Part shown: positions 6,386-12,216 of the stretch, in pieces
Position numbering within the stretch: position 1 is the stretch's first letter
How the letters are laid out: each line of letters begins with the position of its first letter
Assembly: GCA_009780445.1 (NCBI GenBank)
Contig: WRAA01000036.1
Coordinates: forward strand, 1-12,216
Direction: 5' to 3'
Length of the DNA: 12,216 nt
Source: Defluviitaleaceae bacterium
GTDB lineage: Bacteria > Bacillota > Clostridia > Lachnospirales > WRAA01
Program-made: the position numbers and the translations under genes
The notes under the pieces: generated by a model
The model's database searches: none
What the model was told of the DNA's origin: nothing
Seen by the model: the letters and a program-made list of their open reading frames with translations, nothing else

Positions 6386-6760
6386 TTAAGGTCGTCGAAA
6401 AGCAAATAGCAACAGGATAAACGGAAGCAAAAAATAGAACGATATCATTCCATAACCCATCATATCTAATTCTTTGTCTGTAGGTTCTTTTTGTACATCT
6501 ACTGCGGTTGGGTCTTTGCGAAAACGCTTGCTTTTCCGTATATATCCGTATCCTGTACTGATGACTATATTAATTAGCCAAAAGAAGGTGATATGGTCTG
6601 TACCCCATTCCATAAATACGCCAATTGCAGCAACCACAAATAGAGCAGATACAAAAAACCATAGATAAGTAAAAGAACGTAAGTATTCTTTTTCCTTAAA
6701 CTTTCCCTTTTCATCTTCCCTTACAAAGACTTGAACCCCTTTGTTAGTTAAGCATAACAC
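6386..6760 (-). CDS. Hypothetical multi-pass membrane protein with disturbed 5' end
   Basis: A 124-residue reading from a GTG at 6760, family not recognised. Hydrophobic segments lie at about 31-48 (YLWFFVSALFVVAAIGVF), 59-72 and 103-121, separated by basic and acidic loops. The same frame stays open upstream to 6826 and encodes another convincing membrane segment (IAALFALGAIISF) with no normal start codon. An ATG at 6830-6828, in another frame and well spaced behind a run of seven G, gives only MNWTS and a stop. The gene probably began there and has lost frame, or its N-terminus is truncated; the GTG start has no ribosome binding site. It lies 13 nt after rsmA if counted from that ATG, on the same strand. 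The right-hand direct repeat lies inside its last membrane segment. Confidence 0.5.
   Translation of the reverse strand: MLCLTNKGVQVFVREDEKGKFKEKEYLRSFTYLWFFVSALFVVAAIGVFMEWGTDHITFFWLINIVISTGYGYIRKSKRFRKDPTAVDVQKEPTDKELDMMGYGMISFYFLLPFILLLFAFRRP
6437..6465 (+). repeat. 29-bp direct repeat, right copy
   Basis: Second copy of the repeat at 5591-5619, 846 bp downstream, 28 of 29 identical. It falls within the coding sequence of the minus-strand membrane protein, over codons for MMGYGMIS, and here the reading continues into a hydrophobic C-terminus (FLLPFILLL). At the left copy the same reading stops after four more residues. The right copy therefore looks like the intact context and the left one like a partial duplicate. 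Confidence 0.9.
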
Positions 6761-6842
6761 AGCAAGTCTAAAAGATATTATTGCCCCTAATGCAAATAAT
6801 GCGGCTATTGCATTAGGAAGTCCAATTCATTGAGATCCCCCC

Positions 6843-7715
6843 CTAAGTGCTGCTCCGGGCGAAGGCGTCGGCGATTTGCGCGAATTCTTGCAGGCCTAGG
6901 GCTTCGCCGCGCACGTTGCCGTCAAGCCCGTTGTTTGTCAGAAGGTTCTCGATGGCGTCCTTGGGCAGGGTGTTGCCGTCCATGTTGAAGATGCAGTTCA
7001 CAAGGGTTTTGCGCCGCTGGGAGAAGGCGGCTTTTATTATGCCGAAGAGCAGGGTTTCGTCGGCGGTGTGTACCGGCGGTGTTTCAAGTACGTCAAGGTG
7101 AACCACGGCGGAGTCCACACCGGGGCGGGGTATGAAGCAGTTGCGCGGAACGTTGGCCGCGATGCGCGCGTTTGCGCGGTAGGCCACGCCAAGGGTGAGC
7201 GCGCCGTAGTCGCGGGTGGAGGGCTTCGCGAGCATCCGCGCGGCGACTTCGCGCTGGATCATCACCGTTATGGAGGCCACGGGGGCTGTGCCTTCCAGCA
7301 GGCGCATTATCAGCGGGGTTGTTATGTAGTAGGGCAGGTTGGCCACGACCTTGAAGCGGGTGTGGCCGTGGGCGCGTGCAAGCTCCTGCCAGTCGCACTT
7401 TAGTGCGTCGGCGTGGAGTACCGTGAGATTGTCGCGGCCGGCAAGGGTGTCGCGCAGGATCTGCGCCAGCTGCGCGTCAAGCTCGACGGCCAGCACATGC
7501 CCGGCGCGTGTCGTAAGAGCCTGGGTAAGCGCGCCGAGGCCGGGGCCGATCTCGATCACGAGGTCGCCGTCGGTGACATCCGCCGCGGCTATGATCTTGT
7601 CCAGCACAAAGGTGTCGATGAGGAAGTTCTGCCCGAGATTCTTCTTCACGCGAAGGCCGTTGGCCTCCAGCAGGGCGCGTGTGGCCGCGTAGGAGGCGAT
7701 TGTCTGCTCCGTCAT
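6843..7715 (-). CDS. rsmA: 16S rRNA dimethyladenosine transferase RsmA (KsgA)
   Basis: Methylates two adjacent adenosines in helix 45 near the 3' end of 16S rRNA using S-adenosylmethionine, a late 30S quality step; loss gives kasugamycin resistance in known bacteria. 290 residues, typical. NLGQNFL (26-32), the SAM-binding VIEIGPGLGALTQAL (53-67) and the catalytic NLPYYITTP (126-134) are all clear. The start is the ATG at 7715, which overlaps the stop of the GerMN lipoprotein gene (ATGA); a longer frame exists but only shadows that gene. The stop is followed by a run of seven G and then the disturbed membrane-protein gene. Confidence 0.97.
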   Translation of the reverse strand: MTEQTIASYAATRALLEANGLRVKKNLGQNFLIDTFVLDKIIAAADVTDGDLVIEIGPGLGALTQALTTRAGHVLAVELDAQLAQILRDTLAGRDNLTVLHADALKCDWQELARAHGHTRFKVVANLPYYITTPLIMRLLEGTAPVASITVMIQREVAARMLAKPSTRDYGALTLGVAYRANARIAANVPRNCFIPRPGVDSAVVHLDVLETPPVHTADETLLFGIIKAAFSQRRKTLVNCIFNMDGNTLPKDAIENLLTNNGLDGNVRGEALGLQEFAQIADAFARSST

Positions 7716-8767
7716 TGGCCGGTGATCTCGCTGAAGTCGTGGACGCGCACGGCTTCGCCTTCGGCCAGCATGATAGGCCCCCATGTGAAGGGCGCGCCGT
7801 CGATGCTGTAGGACACGTGGTTGACTTCGGCGAACAGGCCGATGGTGTTTGTGAGAGCCATGAACACCGTGCCGATGGTGCCGTCGCCAAGGTCGTTCCA
7901 TTCCCGAAAGCTTGAGTTTAGGTCAACGTGCGCCAGGGACTGCGCGCGGAAGATCTCGATGGAGTTGATGGCGTCTGCGTGGGGCAGGAGGGGCAGGGTG
8001 TCCGGGTTTGGGGCTGTGCTGAGTTCTTGGGCGAGTTGCGGCACAAAGTCGGCGTTGGTGGGCAGCCGGAGGGTGCGCGGCTCGACTATTATCACGTTGT
8101 CGGTGATGTTCGGGAAGAGCATCGCCACGGGGATCGCGGCGGGTACGTCGGTTTCGATGCTGTAGAGCGTTACGGTGAAGGTGTTAAGCGGGTTCGGGTG
8201 TACGGACTTTATCAGGCCGATTCCCTCGGCGTAGTAGAAGCGTTCTTGGGAGCCGTCCGGCAGGGTGGTTGTGACTTGCACCGCGGTGAAGGTGCCGAGA
8301 GGGGTCTCGACCAACGCGTCTACGGAGGTTATTGCGGAGGGCAGGCCGCCCTTGTCCCAGCTTGTGCCGACTTCGACGGGAGCTTGCAGGATTATGATTT
8401 CCTGCGCGGGAGATACGTCCGTTAGGTCTTCGACGGAGTAGTGGTGGGGGTCGCCGAAGATCAGGGAGACTTGATCCGCGCCGACCTTCACAATTTCGAG
8501 AGACGGCGGGAAGTCTGTGGCAAGCACCATGCGCTGGGTGCGGTTGCCTCTGACATAGGTGTTGTAGATCGTGCGGGTTCCCGGGATGTCGAAGCCTTCG
8601 ACGGTGAAGGTGACCAGGGTGTCGGCCTTGATGGGGAAGAAGGCGGCAAGGCCAGATGCGGACTGATCCGCTTCGGTGCAGCTGGACAGGGTAAGCCCTG
8701 CCAGTATGGGGAGTGTCAGCAGGAGGTTCTTCGCCCGTTTTGTTGTAAGCTTGATTGATGGCTTCAT
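7712..8767 (-). CDS. GerMN-domain lipoprotein
   Basis: A 351-residue surface lipoprotein. The N-terminus is basic, then hydrophobic (residues 14-29), ending in the lipobox LSSC with Cys30 as the lipidated residue. Residues about 40-205 form a beta-rich domain with VGTSWDKGG and FYYAEGIGLIKSV motifs typical of uncharacterised lipoprotein domains. Residues about 212-326 are a GerMN domain, seen by AHVDLNSSFREW (279-290) and ALTNTIGLFAEVNHVSYSIDG (304-324). GerMN proteins are known in germination (GerM) and spore or peptidoglycan functions in Bacillota. An AAAGGAG site precedes the ATG. It lies 25 nt after murG and overlaps rsmA by 4 nt, so it shares their transcript. A peptidoglycan-related role is inferred from the domain and the murG neighbour. 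Confidence 0.85.
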   Translation of the reverse strand: MKPSIKLTTKRAKNLLLTLPILAGLTLSSCTEADQSASGLAAFFPIKADTLVTFTVEGFDIPGTRTIYNTYVRGNRTQRMVLATDFPPSLEIVKVGADQVSLIFGDPHHYSVEDLTDVSPAQEIIILQAPVEVGTSWDKGGLPSAITSVDALVETPLGTFTAVQVTTTLPDGSQERFYYAEGIGLIKSVHPNPLNTFTVTLYSIETDVPAAIPVAMLFPNITDNVIIVEPRTLRLPTNADFVPQLAQELSTAPNPDTLPLLPHADAINSIEIFRAQSLAHVDLNSSFREWNDLGDGTIGTVFMALTNTIGLFAEVNHVSYSIDGAPFTWGPIMLAEGEAVRVHDFSEITGQ

Positions 8768-8792
8768 TGGTAGTCTCCTTTGTGCAAGAGGT

Positions 8793-9863
8793 CTATTGTA
8801 CGGAGGACAGTATCAGTTTTATGGTTTCATCCCGGCCGTTTGACTGCTTGGCGCGGGACATCTTCTCGATATAGACTTGGCGCGTGCTGTACAGATCGCG
8901 GGCCTGCGCCGCCAGTTGGCTCGGCGTGAGGTCTTCTTCGCGCAGCACGTTGGCGTAGCCGTGGCGCAGGAAGGATTCGGCGTTCTGAACCTGATCCCCC
9001 CGGGATGTCTTGGACAGGGGGATGAGCAGGGCGGGCTTGCGCAGAGCCAGGAACTCCTGTATCGCGTTCGCACCGGCGCGGGATATTACGATGTCGGACG
9101 CGGCAAGCACGTGGGGCAGATCCGATTTAAGATACTCAAACTGGGCGTAGCCGGGGGCGGCGGTTTTTTCCAGATTTCCCTTGCCCACCATGTGCAGCAC
9201 TTGGAAGTCGGCCAGGAGCTCCGGCAGGGCGAAGCGCACGGTCTCGTTGATAACGCGGGAGCCGCTGGAGCCGCCGACGACCATCAGCACGGGCAGAGTG
9301 TCGGAGAAGCCGGCAAGGCGAAGCCCCTTTTGGCGGTCTCCGCCGAAGATCTCCCGGCGCAGGGGGGTGCCCGTCAGCACGCCCTTGCCGCTTGGCACAC
9401 GCGCCAGCGTTTCCGGGAAGCTTACGCAGATGCGGGCGGCGAAGGGGAAGGACAGCCTGTTGGCAAGGCCGGGCGTGATGTCCGATTCGTGTATCAGAGA
9501 CTTTATGCCGAGGCAACGCGCCGCAAGCACAACAGGCACGCCGACATAACCGCCCTTGGAGAATATCAGGCTTGGGCGAAGGGCGGCCATCACGCGCCGC
9601 GCGTCGTAAATGCCTTTTGCGAAGGCGAATTGATCTCGCAGATTCTTGAGGGTGTCGGCCGGGGAGAGCGAACGCCGCAGCTTGCCCGTTGAGATCGCGT
9701 GGAAGGTCAGGCCGGCATCCCGCGACAGTTCGCTCTCGATGGAGTTTGCCGCGCCTATGTAGTGTACGTCGAACCCGGCTTGGCGCAGAGCGTCCACCAG
9801 GGCGATATTCGGCACGACATGCCCGGCCGTGCCGCCGCCTGTGAGTGCTATAACTTTACGCAT
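8793..9863 (-). CDS. murG: MurG, lipid II-forming GlcNAc transferase
   Basis: Transfers GlcNAc from UDP-GlcNAc to lipid I, making lipid II on the inner face of the membrane, the last intracellular step of peptidoglycan synthesis. 356 residues, family length, GT-B fold. N-domain: GGGTAGHVVP (9-18), KGGYVGVP (103-110) and IHESDITPGLANR (124-136). C-domain: VVGGSSGSRVIN (195-206) and SRAGANAIQEFLALRKPALLIPL (261-283, glycine loop and nucleotide-sugar contacts). The HESD form in place of HEQN matches the MurG subtype often found as a single or second copy in clostridia and bacilli. The ATG has an AGGAGA site. It is the first gene of the operon with its own promoter at 9894-9922. Lying outside the usual dcw cluster is mildly unusual. 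Confidence 0.95.
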   Translation of the reverse strand: MRKVIALTGGGTAGHVVPNIALVDALRQAGFDVHYIGAANSIESELSRDAGLTFHAISTGKLRRSLSPADTLKNLRDQFAFAKGIYDARRVMAALRPSLIFSKGGYVGVPVVLAARCLGIKSLIHESDITPGLANRLSFPFAARICVSFPETLARVPSGKGVLTGTPLRREIFGGDRQKGLRLAGFSDTLPVLMVVGGSSGSRVINETVRFALPELLADFQVLHMVGKGNLEKTAAPGYAQFEYLKSDLPHVLAASDIVISRAGANAIQEFLALRKPALLIPLSKTSRGDQVQNAESFLRHGYANVLREEDLTPSQLAAQARDLYSTRQVYIEKMSRAKQSNGRDETIKLILSSVQ

Positions 9864-9893
9864 GGGAAATGTCTCCTAAGTTTGTTCCTAATC

Positions 9894-9922
9894 AGTGTAC
9901 TAGAAATCCGCGGTAAGTTCAA
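9894..9922 (-). promoter_or_regulatory. Promoter for the murG-gerMN-rsmA operon
   Basis: On the minus strand TTGAAC (9922-9917), a 17-nt spacer and TACACT (9899-9894) make a good sigma-A promoter. The expected start is about 25 nt before the murG ATG. Its -35 is about 51 nt from the -35 of the divergent promoter at 9974-10002, leaving room for one shared regulator site, though none is recognisable. Confidence 0.7.
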
Positions 9923-9973
9923 TAGCAAAAGCGCGGTGATTTTGCAAGATGGCGCAATATTTTGGCAAATGTC

Positions 9974-10002
9974 TTGTCAAGCGGGCTTGCGCGGATTATA
10001 AT
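9974..10002 (+). promoter_or_regulatory. Strong sigma-A promoter for the flavodoxin-like/SCP2 gene
   Basis: TTGTCA (9974-9979), a 17-nt spacer and a perfect TATAAT (9997-10002). The expected start near 10009 lies downstream of the upstream in-frame ATG at 9949 and 24 nt before the ATG at 10033. This settles the coding start. Confidence 0.85.
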
Positions 10003-10032
10003 TGTTGCAGATGTGTACGGGAGAGGGCTGAC

Positions 10033-11208
10033 ATGAAGATACTATCGCTTAATACCGGGCTGCCGGGCTACGACCACGGGCTGGATTTGGTCTTGAAGAT
10101 CATCCACGAAACATTGTCGGAGCTTGGCGTGGATGTGGTGCAGATGAACCTCGCGCTGATGACGATACCGTACTATGACGGACAGCGTTGCGCGGTTATT
10201 GACAATATTGTAAAGACGGCGGAGAGTGCGTCCGCCGTGATTATCGGCGCGGCTGTGTCGCCATACGGCAAGGGCGCGGCGTTGGAAGTTTTCGCGGAGC
10301 ATCTGGAGCATCCGGCATATGCGGGCTGCATCAGCGGCAAGAACTGTATGCCCGTGCTTACGCACAAGGGCGCGGGCATACGGGCCGCGCTGGAAGGTTA
10401 TTCGAGAATGTTACACCGCGCCGGCGCGAACGACGCTGTGCGGGTGACGCTTCGCGGCCAAACAGGTGTGCCGCCGGGGGACGAAGCACGAGCCTATCTG
10501 GAGCGTCAGGCGGAGGAGTTCTACCGCATGGCGCGGGCGAACCGGAAGTTCTTCCTTCCCGAGGAATATGCCGATGAGGCGGGGGCTTATGCGCACGCGG
10601 GCGACGCGCCGCGGCTTAGGCTTCTGCCGGCCGCGGAGGAGGTGCCGCCGGCCCGGCCGGAGGACGAGCTGCTGAAAAAGCTTGGTATCAGCAGCGTCAA
10701 GGAGGAGCAGGAGCGCGACATAAGCGAGATCACCCAGTTCTTCGCCAACAAGCTTGGCACGGCGCAGACACCGCCGCAGGTGCCGGCACCCGTGCAGACG
10801 GCCGAGGTAAGGCCGCGCAAGCAGAACCTCTTCGCGGAAGAGCTGCAGGACACGGCGGCGGCCGCCCCGCCCAGACTGCCCACATGCCGCCAGCTCACCC
10901 AGAGCCTGGTGCATCACTTCCAGCCGCAGATGTCGGCCGGCGTGGCGGAGACGATACAGTTCAACATCAGCGGGGAGGAGGGCTTCTCCGGGCATATCGC
11001 CATCAACGGCGGGGAGTGCGCCTATCTGGAAGGCGAGGCCGCGCAGCCCGACATAACCATTCTTGCCGACAGCGAGGTCTGGAAACAGGTTGTGAAGGGC
11101 AAGGTTACGGCGCAGAAGGCGTTCATGGTGGGTCAGCTGAAGGTGCGCGGAAACTTTGTGCTGTTGTCGAAGTTCGAGCAGCTGTTCAACACCGGTGCGC
11201 AGAGGTAG
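10033..11208 (+). CDS. FMN-reductase-like (flavodoxin fold) and SCP2 domain fusion protein
   Basis: A 391-residue two-domain protein, start chosen from the promoter and the GGGAGAGGG site (10019-10027) ahead of the ATG at 10033. Residues 1-165 resemble an NADPH-dependent FMN reductase/flavodoxin fold: the first strand KILSLNTG, the alternating helices and strands, and SAVIIGAAVSPYGKGAALEVFAEHL (67-91). The usual phosphate loop (GSPRxxGNT-like) is replaced by NTGLPGYDHG, so flavin binding is doubtful. Residues 170-280 are a Pro/Ala/Glu-rich linker with a helical stretch at 221-241. Residues about 284-388 are an SCP2 sterol-carrier domain, seen in IQFNISGEEGFSGHIAINGGECAYLEG and the VVKGKVTAQKAFMVGQLKVRGNF region, a family that binds lipids or other hydrophobic ligands. 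It is alone under its promoter and converges on rsmI. Role unknown; lipid or quinone-linked redox work is speculation. Confidence 0.8.
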   Translation: MKILSLNTGLPGYDHGLDLVLKIIHETLSELGVDVVQMNLALMTIPYYDGQRCAVIDNIVKTAESASAVIIGAAVSPYGKGAALEVFAEHLEHPAYAGCISGKNCMPVLTHKGAGIRAALEGYSRMLHRAGANDAVRVTLRGQTGVPPGDEARAYLERQAEEFYRMARANRKFFLPEEYADEAGAYAHAGDAPRLRLLPAAEEVPPARPEDELLKKLGISSVKEEQERDISEITQFFANKLGTAQTPPQVPAPVQTAEVRPRKQNLFAEELQDTAAAAPPRLPTCRQLTQSLVHHFQPQMSAGVAETIQFNISGEEGFSGHIAINGGECAYLEGEAAQPDITILADSEVWKQVVKGKVTAQKAFMVGQLKVRGNFVLLSKFEQLFNTGAQR

Positions 11209-11214
11209 GGCGCA

Positions 11215-12057
11215 TTACGACAGCATCTCCTTGTAGATCACGGACTTGGACACGCCCCTGTCGCGGGCGGCGGCCTTCATTGCGGCCTTTGGGTCAAGCC
11301 CTGTCTGTATGTAGGCCTCTACGTGTTCGGCGGCGCTCATGCCGCTGTACTGGGCGCGCTCCCGGTCTTGCAGATCCTGCTTGCTTGCCCCGCCCAGCAC
11401 TATCACAAATTCGCCGCGAAGCTCTGTCTGCGCGGCTGTTTCTGATATCTCCGGCAGATTGCCGATGACGCACTTTTCGTACATCTTGGTCAGCTCGCTT
11501 ACTATGGCGGCCTTGCGGTTCGCTTGCAGGCCGGCGGCAAGGTCTTGCAGGGTCTCGCGCAGCCTGTGCGGGGCTTCGTAGAAGATTACCGTGCGGTGTT
11601 CGTCGGCCAGATCGGCTATTCTTTGGCGGCGTTCTTTTGTGCCGCGGGGCAGGAAGCCCCCGAAGATGAATTCGCCGCCGCCAAGGCCGGACACGGCAAG
11701 AGCCGCGGAGTGCGCCGACGCGCCGGGCGCGCATGTGACGGGCAGGCCGTGTTCGTGGCAGAGGCGCACGATGTCCGCGCCGGGGTCGCTCACGGCGGGC
11801 ATACCCGCGTCCGTTACAAGGGCGACGCTCCTGCCGCTTCGCAGGATGTCCAGCAGATGTTCGCCCTTTGCGCGGCTGTTGTGCTCGTGATAGGACGTAA
11901 GCGGCGTGGTTATCTCAAAGTGGTTCAGCAGCTTGCGGGTGTGGCGTGTGTCCTCGGCGGCGATTATGTCGGCCTCGCGCAGGATGCGCAGGACGCGTAG
12001 GGTGATGTCCTCCAGATTGCCGATGGGTGTCGCGCATAGGTACAGTGTGCCGCTCAT
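11215..12057 (-). CDS. rsmI: 16S rRNA 2'-O-methyltransferase RsmI
   Basis: Methylates the ribose of C1402 in the decoding centre of 16S rRNA using S-adenosylmethionine (tetrapyrrole-methylase fold). 280 residues, typical. Motifs: GTLYLCATPIGNLEDIT (3-19), AEDTRHTRKLL (34-44), SYHEHN (55-60), VTDAGMPAVSDPG (81-93), PGASA (111-115), FGGFLPRGTKERR and FYEAPHR. A small helical C-terminal extension (MSAAEHVEAYIQTG onward) resembles the helix-turn-helix tail common in Bacillota RsmI. The ATG follows an AAGGAGTGA site. Its stop codon is only 6 nt from the stop of the converging SCP2 gene, with no terminator between, so the two transcripts probably overlap. Confidence 0.96.
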   Translation of the reverse strand: MSGTLYLCATPIGNLEDITLRVLRILREADIIAAEDTRHTRKLLNHFEITTPLTSYHEHNSRAKGEHLLDILRSGRSVALVTDAGMPAVSDPGADIVRLCHEHGLPVTCAPGASAHSAALAVSGLGGGEFIFGGFLPRGTKERRQRIADLADEHRTVIFYEAPHRLRETLQDLAAGLQANRKAAIVSELTKMYEKCVIGNLPEISETAAQTELRGEFVIVLGGASKQDLQDRERAQYSGMSAAEHVEAYIQTGLDPKAAMKAAARDRGVSKSVIYKEMLS

Positions 12058-12216
12058 ACCGTCACTCCTTCAGAACTAATTAGACCTCATCCGAAACTAG
12101 TGCTCCTCCAATACTAAATTTAATGCGCCTTCGCGGTCTTTTTGCCGAAATCCCGCGTCAGCTCCTCCTTGCGAACCACTTCGGGTTCGCGGCGTCGTCA
12201 CTTCCTTGTCTTTCGA
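12058..12216 (-). other. Upstream region of rsmI, possible end of another gene
   Basis: No complete gene. Read on the minus strand, codons from the window edge to about 12122 have the high GC3 typical of this genome and give plausible C-terminal sequence ending in RDFGKKTAKAH and TAA (stop at 12122-12120). That frame has a stop at 12200-12198, and the sequence from the edge to there fits a neighbouring frame better. A gene end that changes frame, or sequence noise at the edge, are both possible. Between 12119 and 12058 there is a purine-rich GGAGGAG with no good start codon, then rsmI's own ribosome binding site. A 7-bp hairpin (GCGAACC/GGTTCGC) lies at 12170-12189. Confidence 0.35.

Larger units (their letters stand above)
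5591..6842. other. AT-rich accessory island with toxin-antitoxin genes
   Basis: The segment from just after the gtrA-like stop to just before the rsmA stop is clearly AT-rich (22 of 60 G or C at 5701-5760) against flanks near 65% (39 of 60 at 4741-4800). It holds a PIN-domain gene, its small partner and a minus-strand membrane-protein gene, with a direct repeat bounding the first two. No transposase, integrase or inverted ends are visible, so the means of entry is unknown. Horizontal acquisition is inferred from composition and content. Confidence 0.65.

Noticed and set aside
5591..6842. Insertion sequence or integron cassette
   Set aside because: No transposase or integrase gene, no inverted terminal repeats, and the 29-bp repeat is not an imperfect palindrome of the attC type.
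7716..7901. Longer start for rsmA
   Set aside because: The extra 62 residues are out-of-frame overlap with the GerMN lipoprotein and are not RsmA-like. The ATGA overlap at 7712-7715 is the natural start.
9949..10032. Upstream start for the flavodoxin-like/SCP2 gene
   Set aside because: The promoter -35 and -10 lie inside this stretch, so an mRNA starting near 10009 cannot include the 9949 ATG. The 10033 ATG has a ribosome binding site and the domain starts there.
1..12216. CRISPR arrays, tRNA or rRNA genes
   Set aside because: No regularly spaced repeats and no tRNA cloverleaf or rRNA-like conserved stretches were seen on either strand by eye.

Overview
This window looks like chromosome of a GC-rich member of the Bacillota, most likely a clostridium-like anaerobe. 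The reasons are the grouped ffh, rpsP and khpA genes, a GerMN-domain lipoprotein, the MurG subtype, purine-rich ribosome binding sites and sigma-A-type promoters. This placement is inference from gene content, not a sequence match. The backbone is about 60-65% GC by hand count (39 of 60 bases at 4741-4800). One island at 5591-6842 is far more AT-rich (22 of 60 G or C at 5701-5760).

Layout. (1) 5-2082, plus strand: a membrane-anchored SGNH hydrolase-like protein translationally coupled to a YdcF/DUF218 membrane protein, which suggests cell-envelope polysaccharide work. A 104-nt two-storey palindrome begins inside the last codons of the second gene. (2) 4342-2191, minus strand: a strong promoter, a 95-nt hairpin at the very start of the transcript, then ffh, rpsP and khpA, closed by a clear intrinsic terminator. 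(3) 4432-5585, plus strand: a small Cys-rich protein, a free methionine-R-sulfoxide reductase (GAF fold) and a GtrA-family membrane protein. (4) 5591-6842, AT-rich island: a PIN-domain toxin gene overlapping a 55-residue partner gene, bounded by a 29-bp direct repeat (28 of 29 identical). The right-hand repeat lies inside a minus-strand membrane-protein gene whose 5' end appears frameshifted. (5) 9922-6843, minus strand: promoter, then murG, a GerMN lipoprotein and rsmA, the last two overlapping by 4 nt. (6) 9974-11208, plus strand: a strong promoter and a two-domain protein with a flavodoxin/FMN-reductase-like N-terminus and an SCP2 sterol-carrier-like C-terminus. (7) 12057-11215, minus strand: rsmI, ending 6 nt from the previous gene, with 159 nt of upstream sequence to the window edge.

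Most genes are ordinary housekeeping: protein targeting, ribosome and RNA biology (Ffh, S16, KhpA, RsmA, RsmI), peptidoglycan synthesis (MurG) and redox repair (MsrC). The parts most worth following up are the repeat-bounded toxin-antitoxin cassette with toxin-first gene order, the long hairpin at the 5' end of the ffh mRNA, the second long palindrome that supplies the end of a coding sequence, and the FMN-reductase-like/SCP2 fusion. I saw no CRISPR array, tRNA, rRNA, transposase or integrase.
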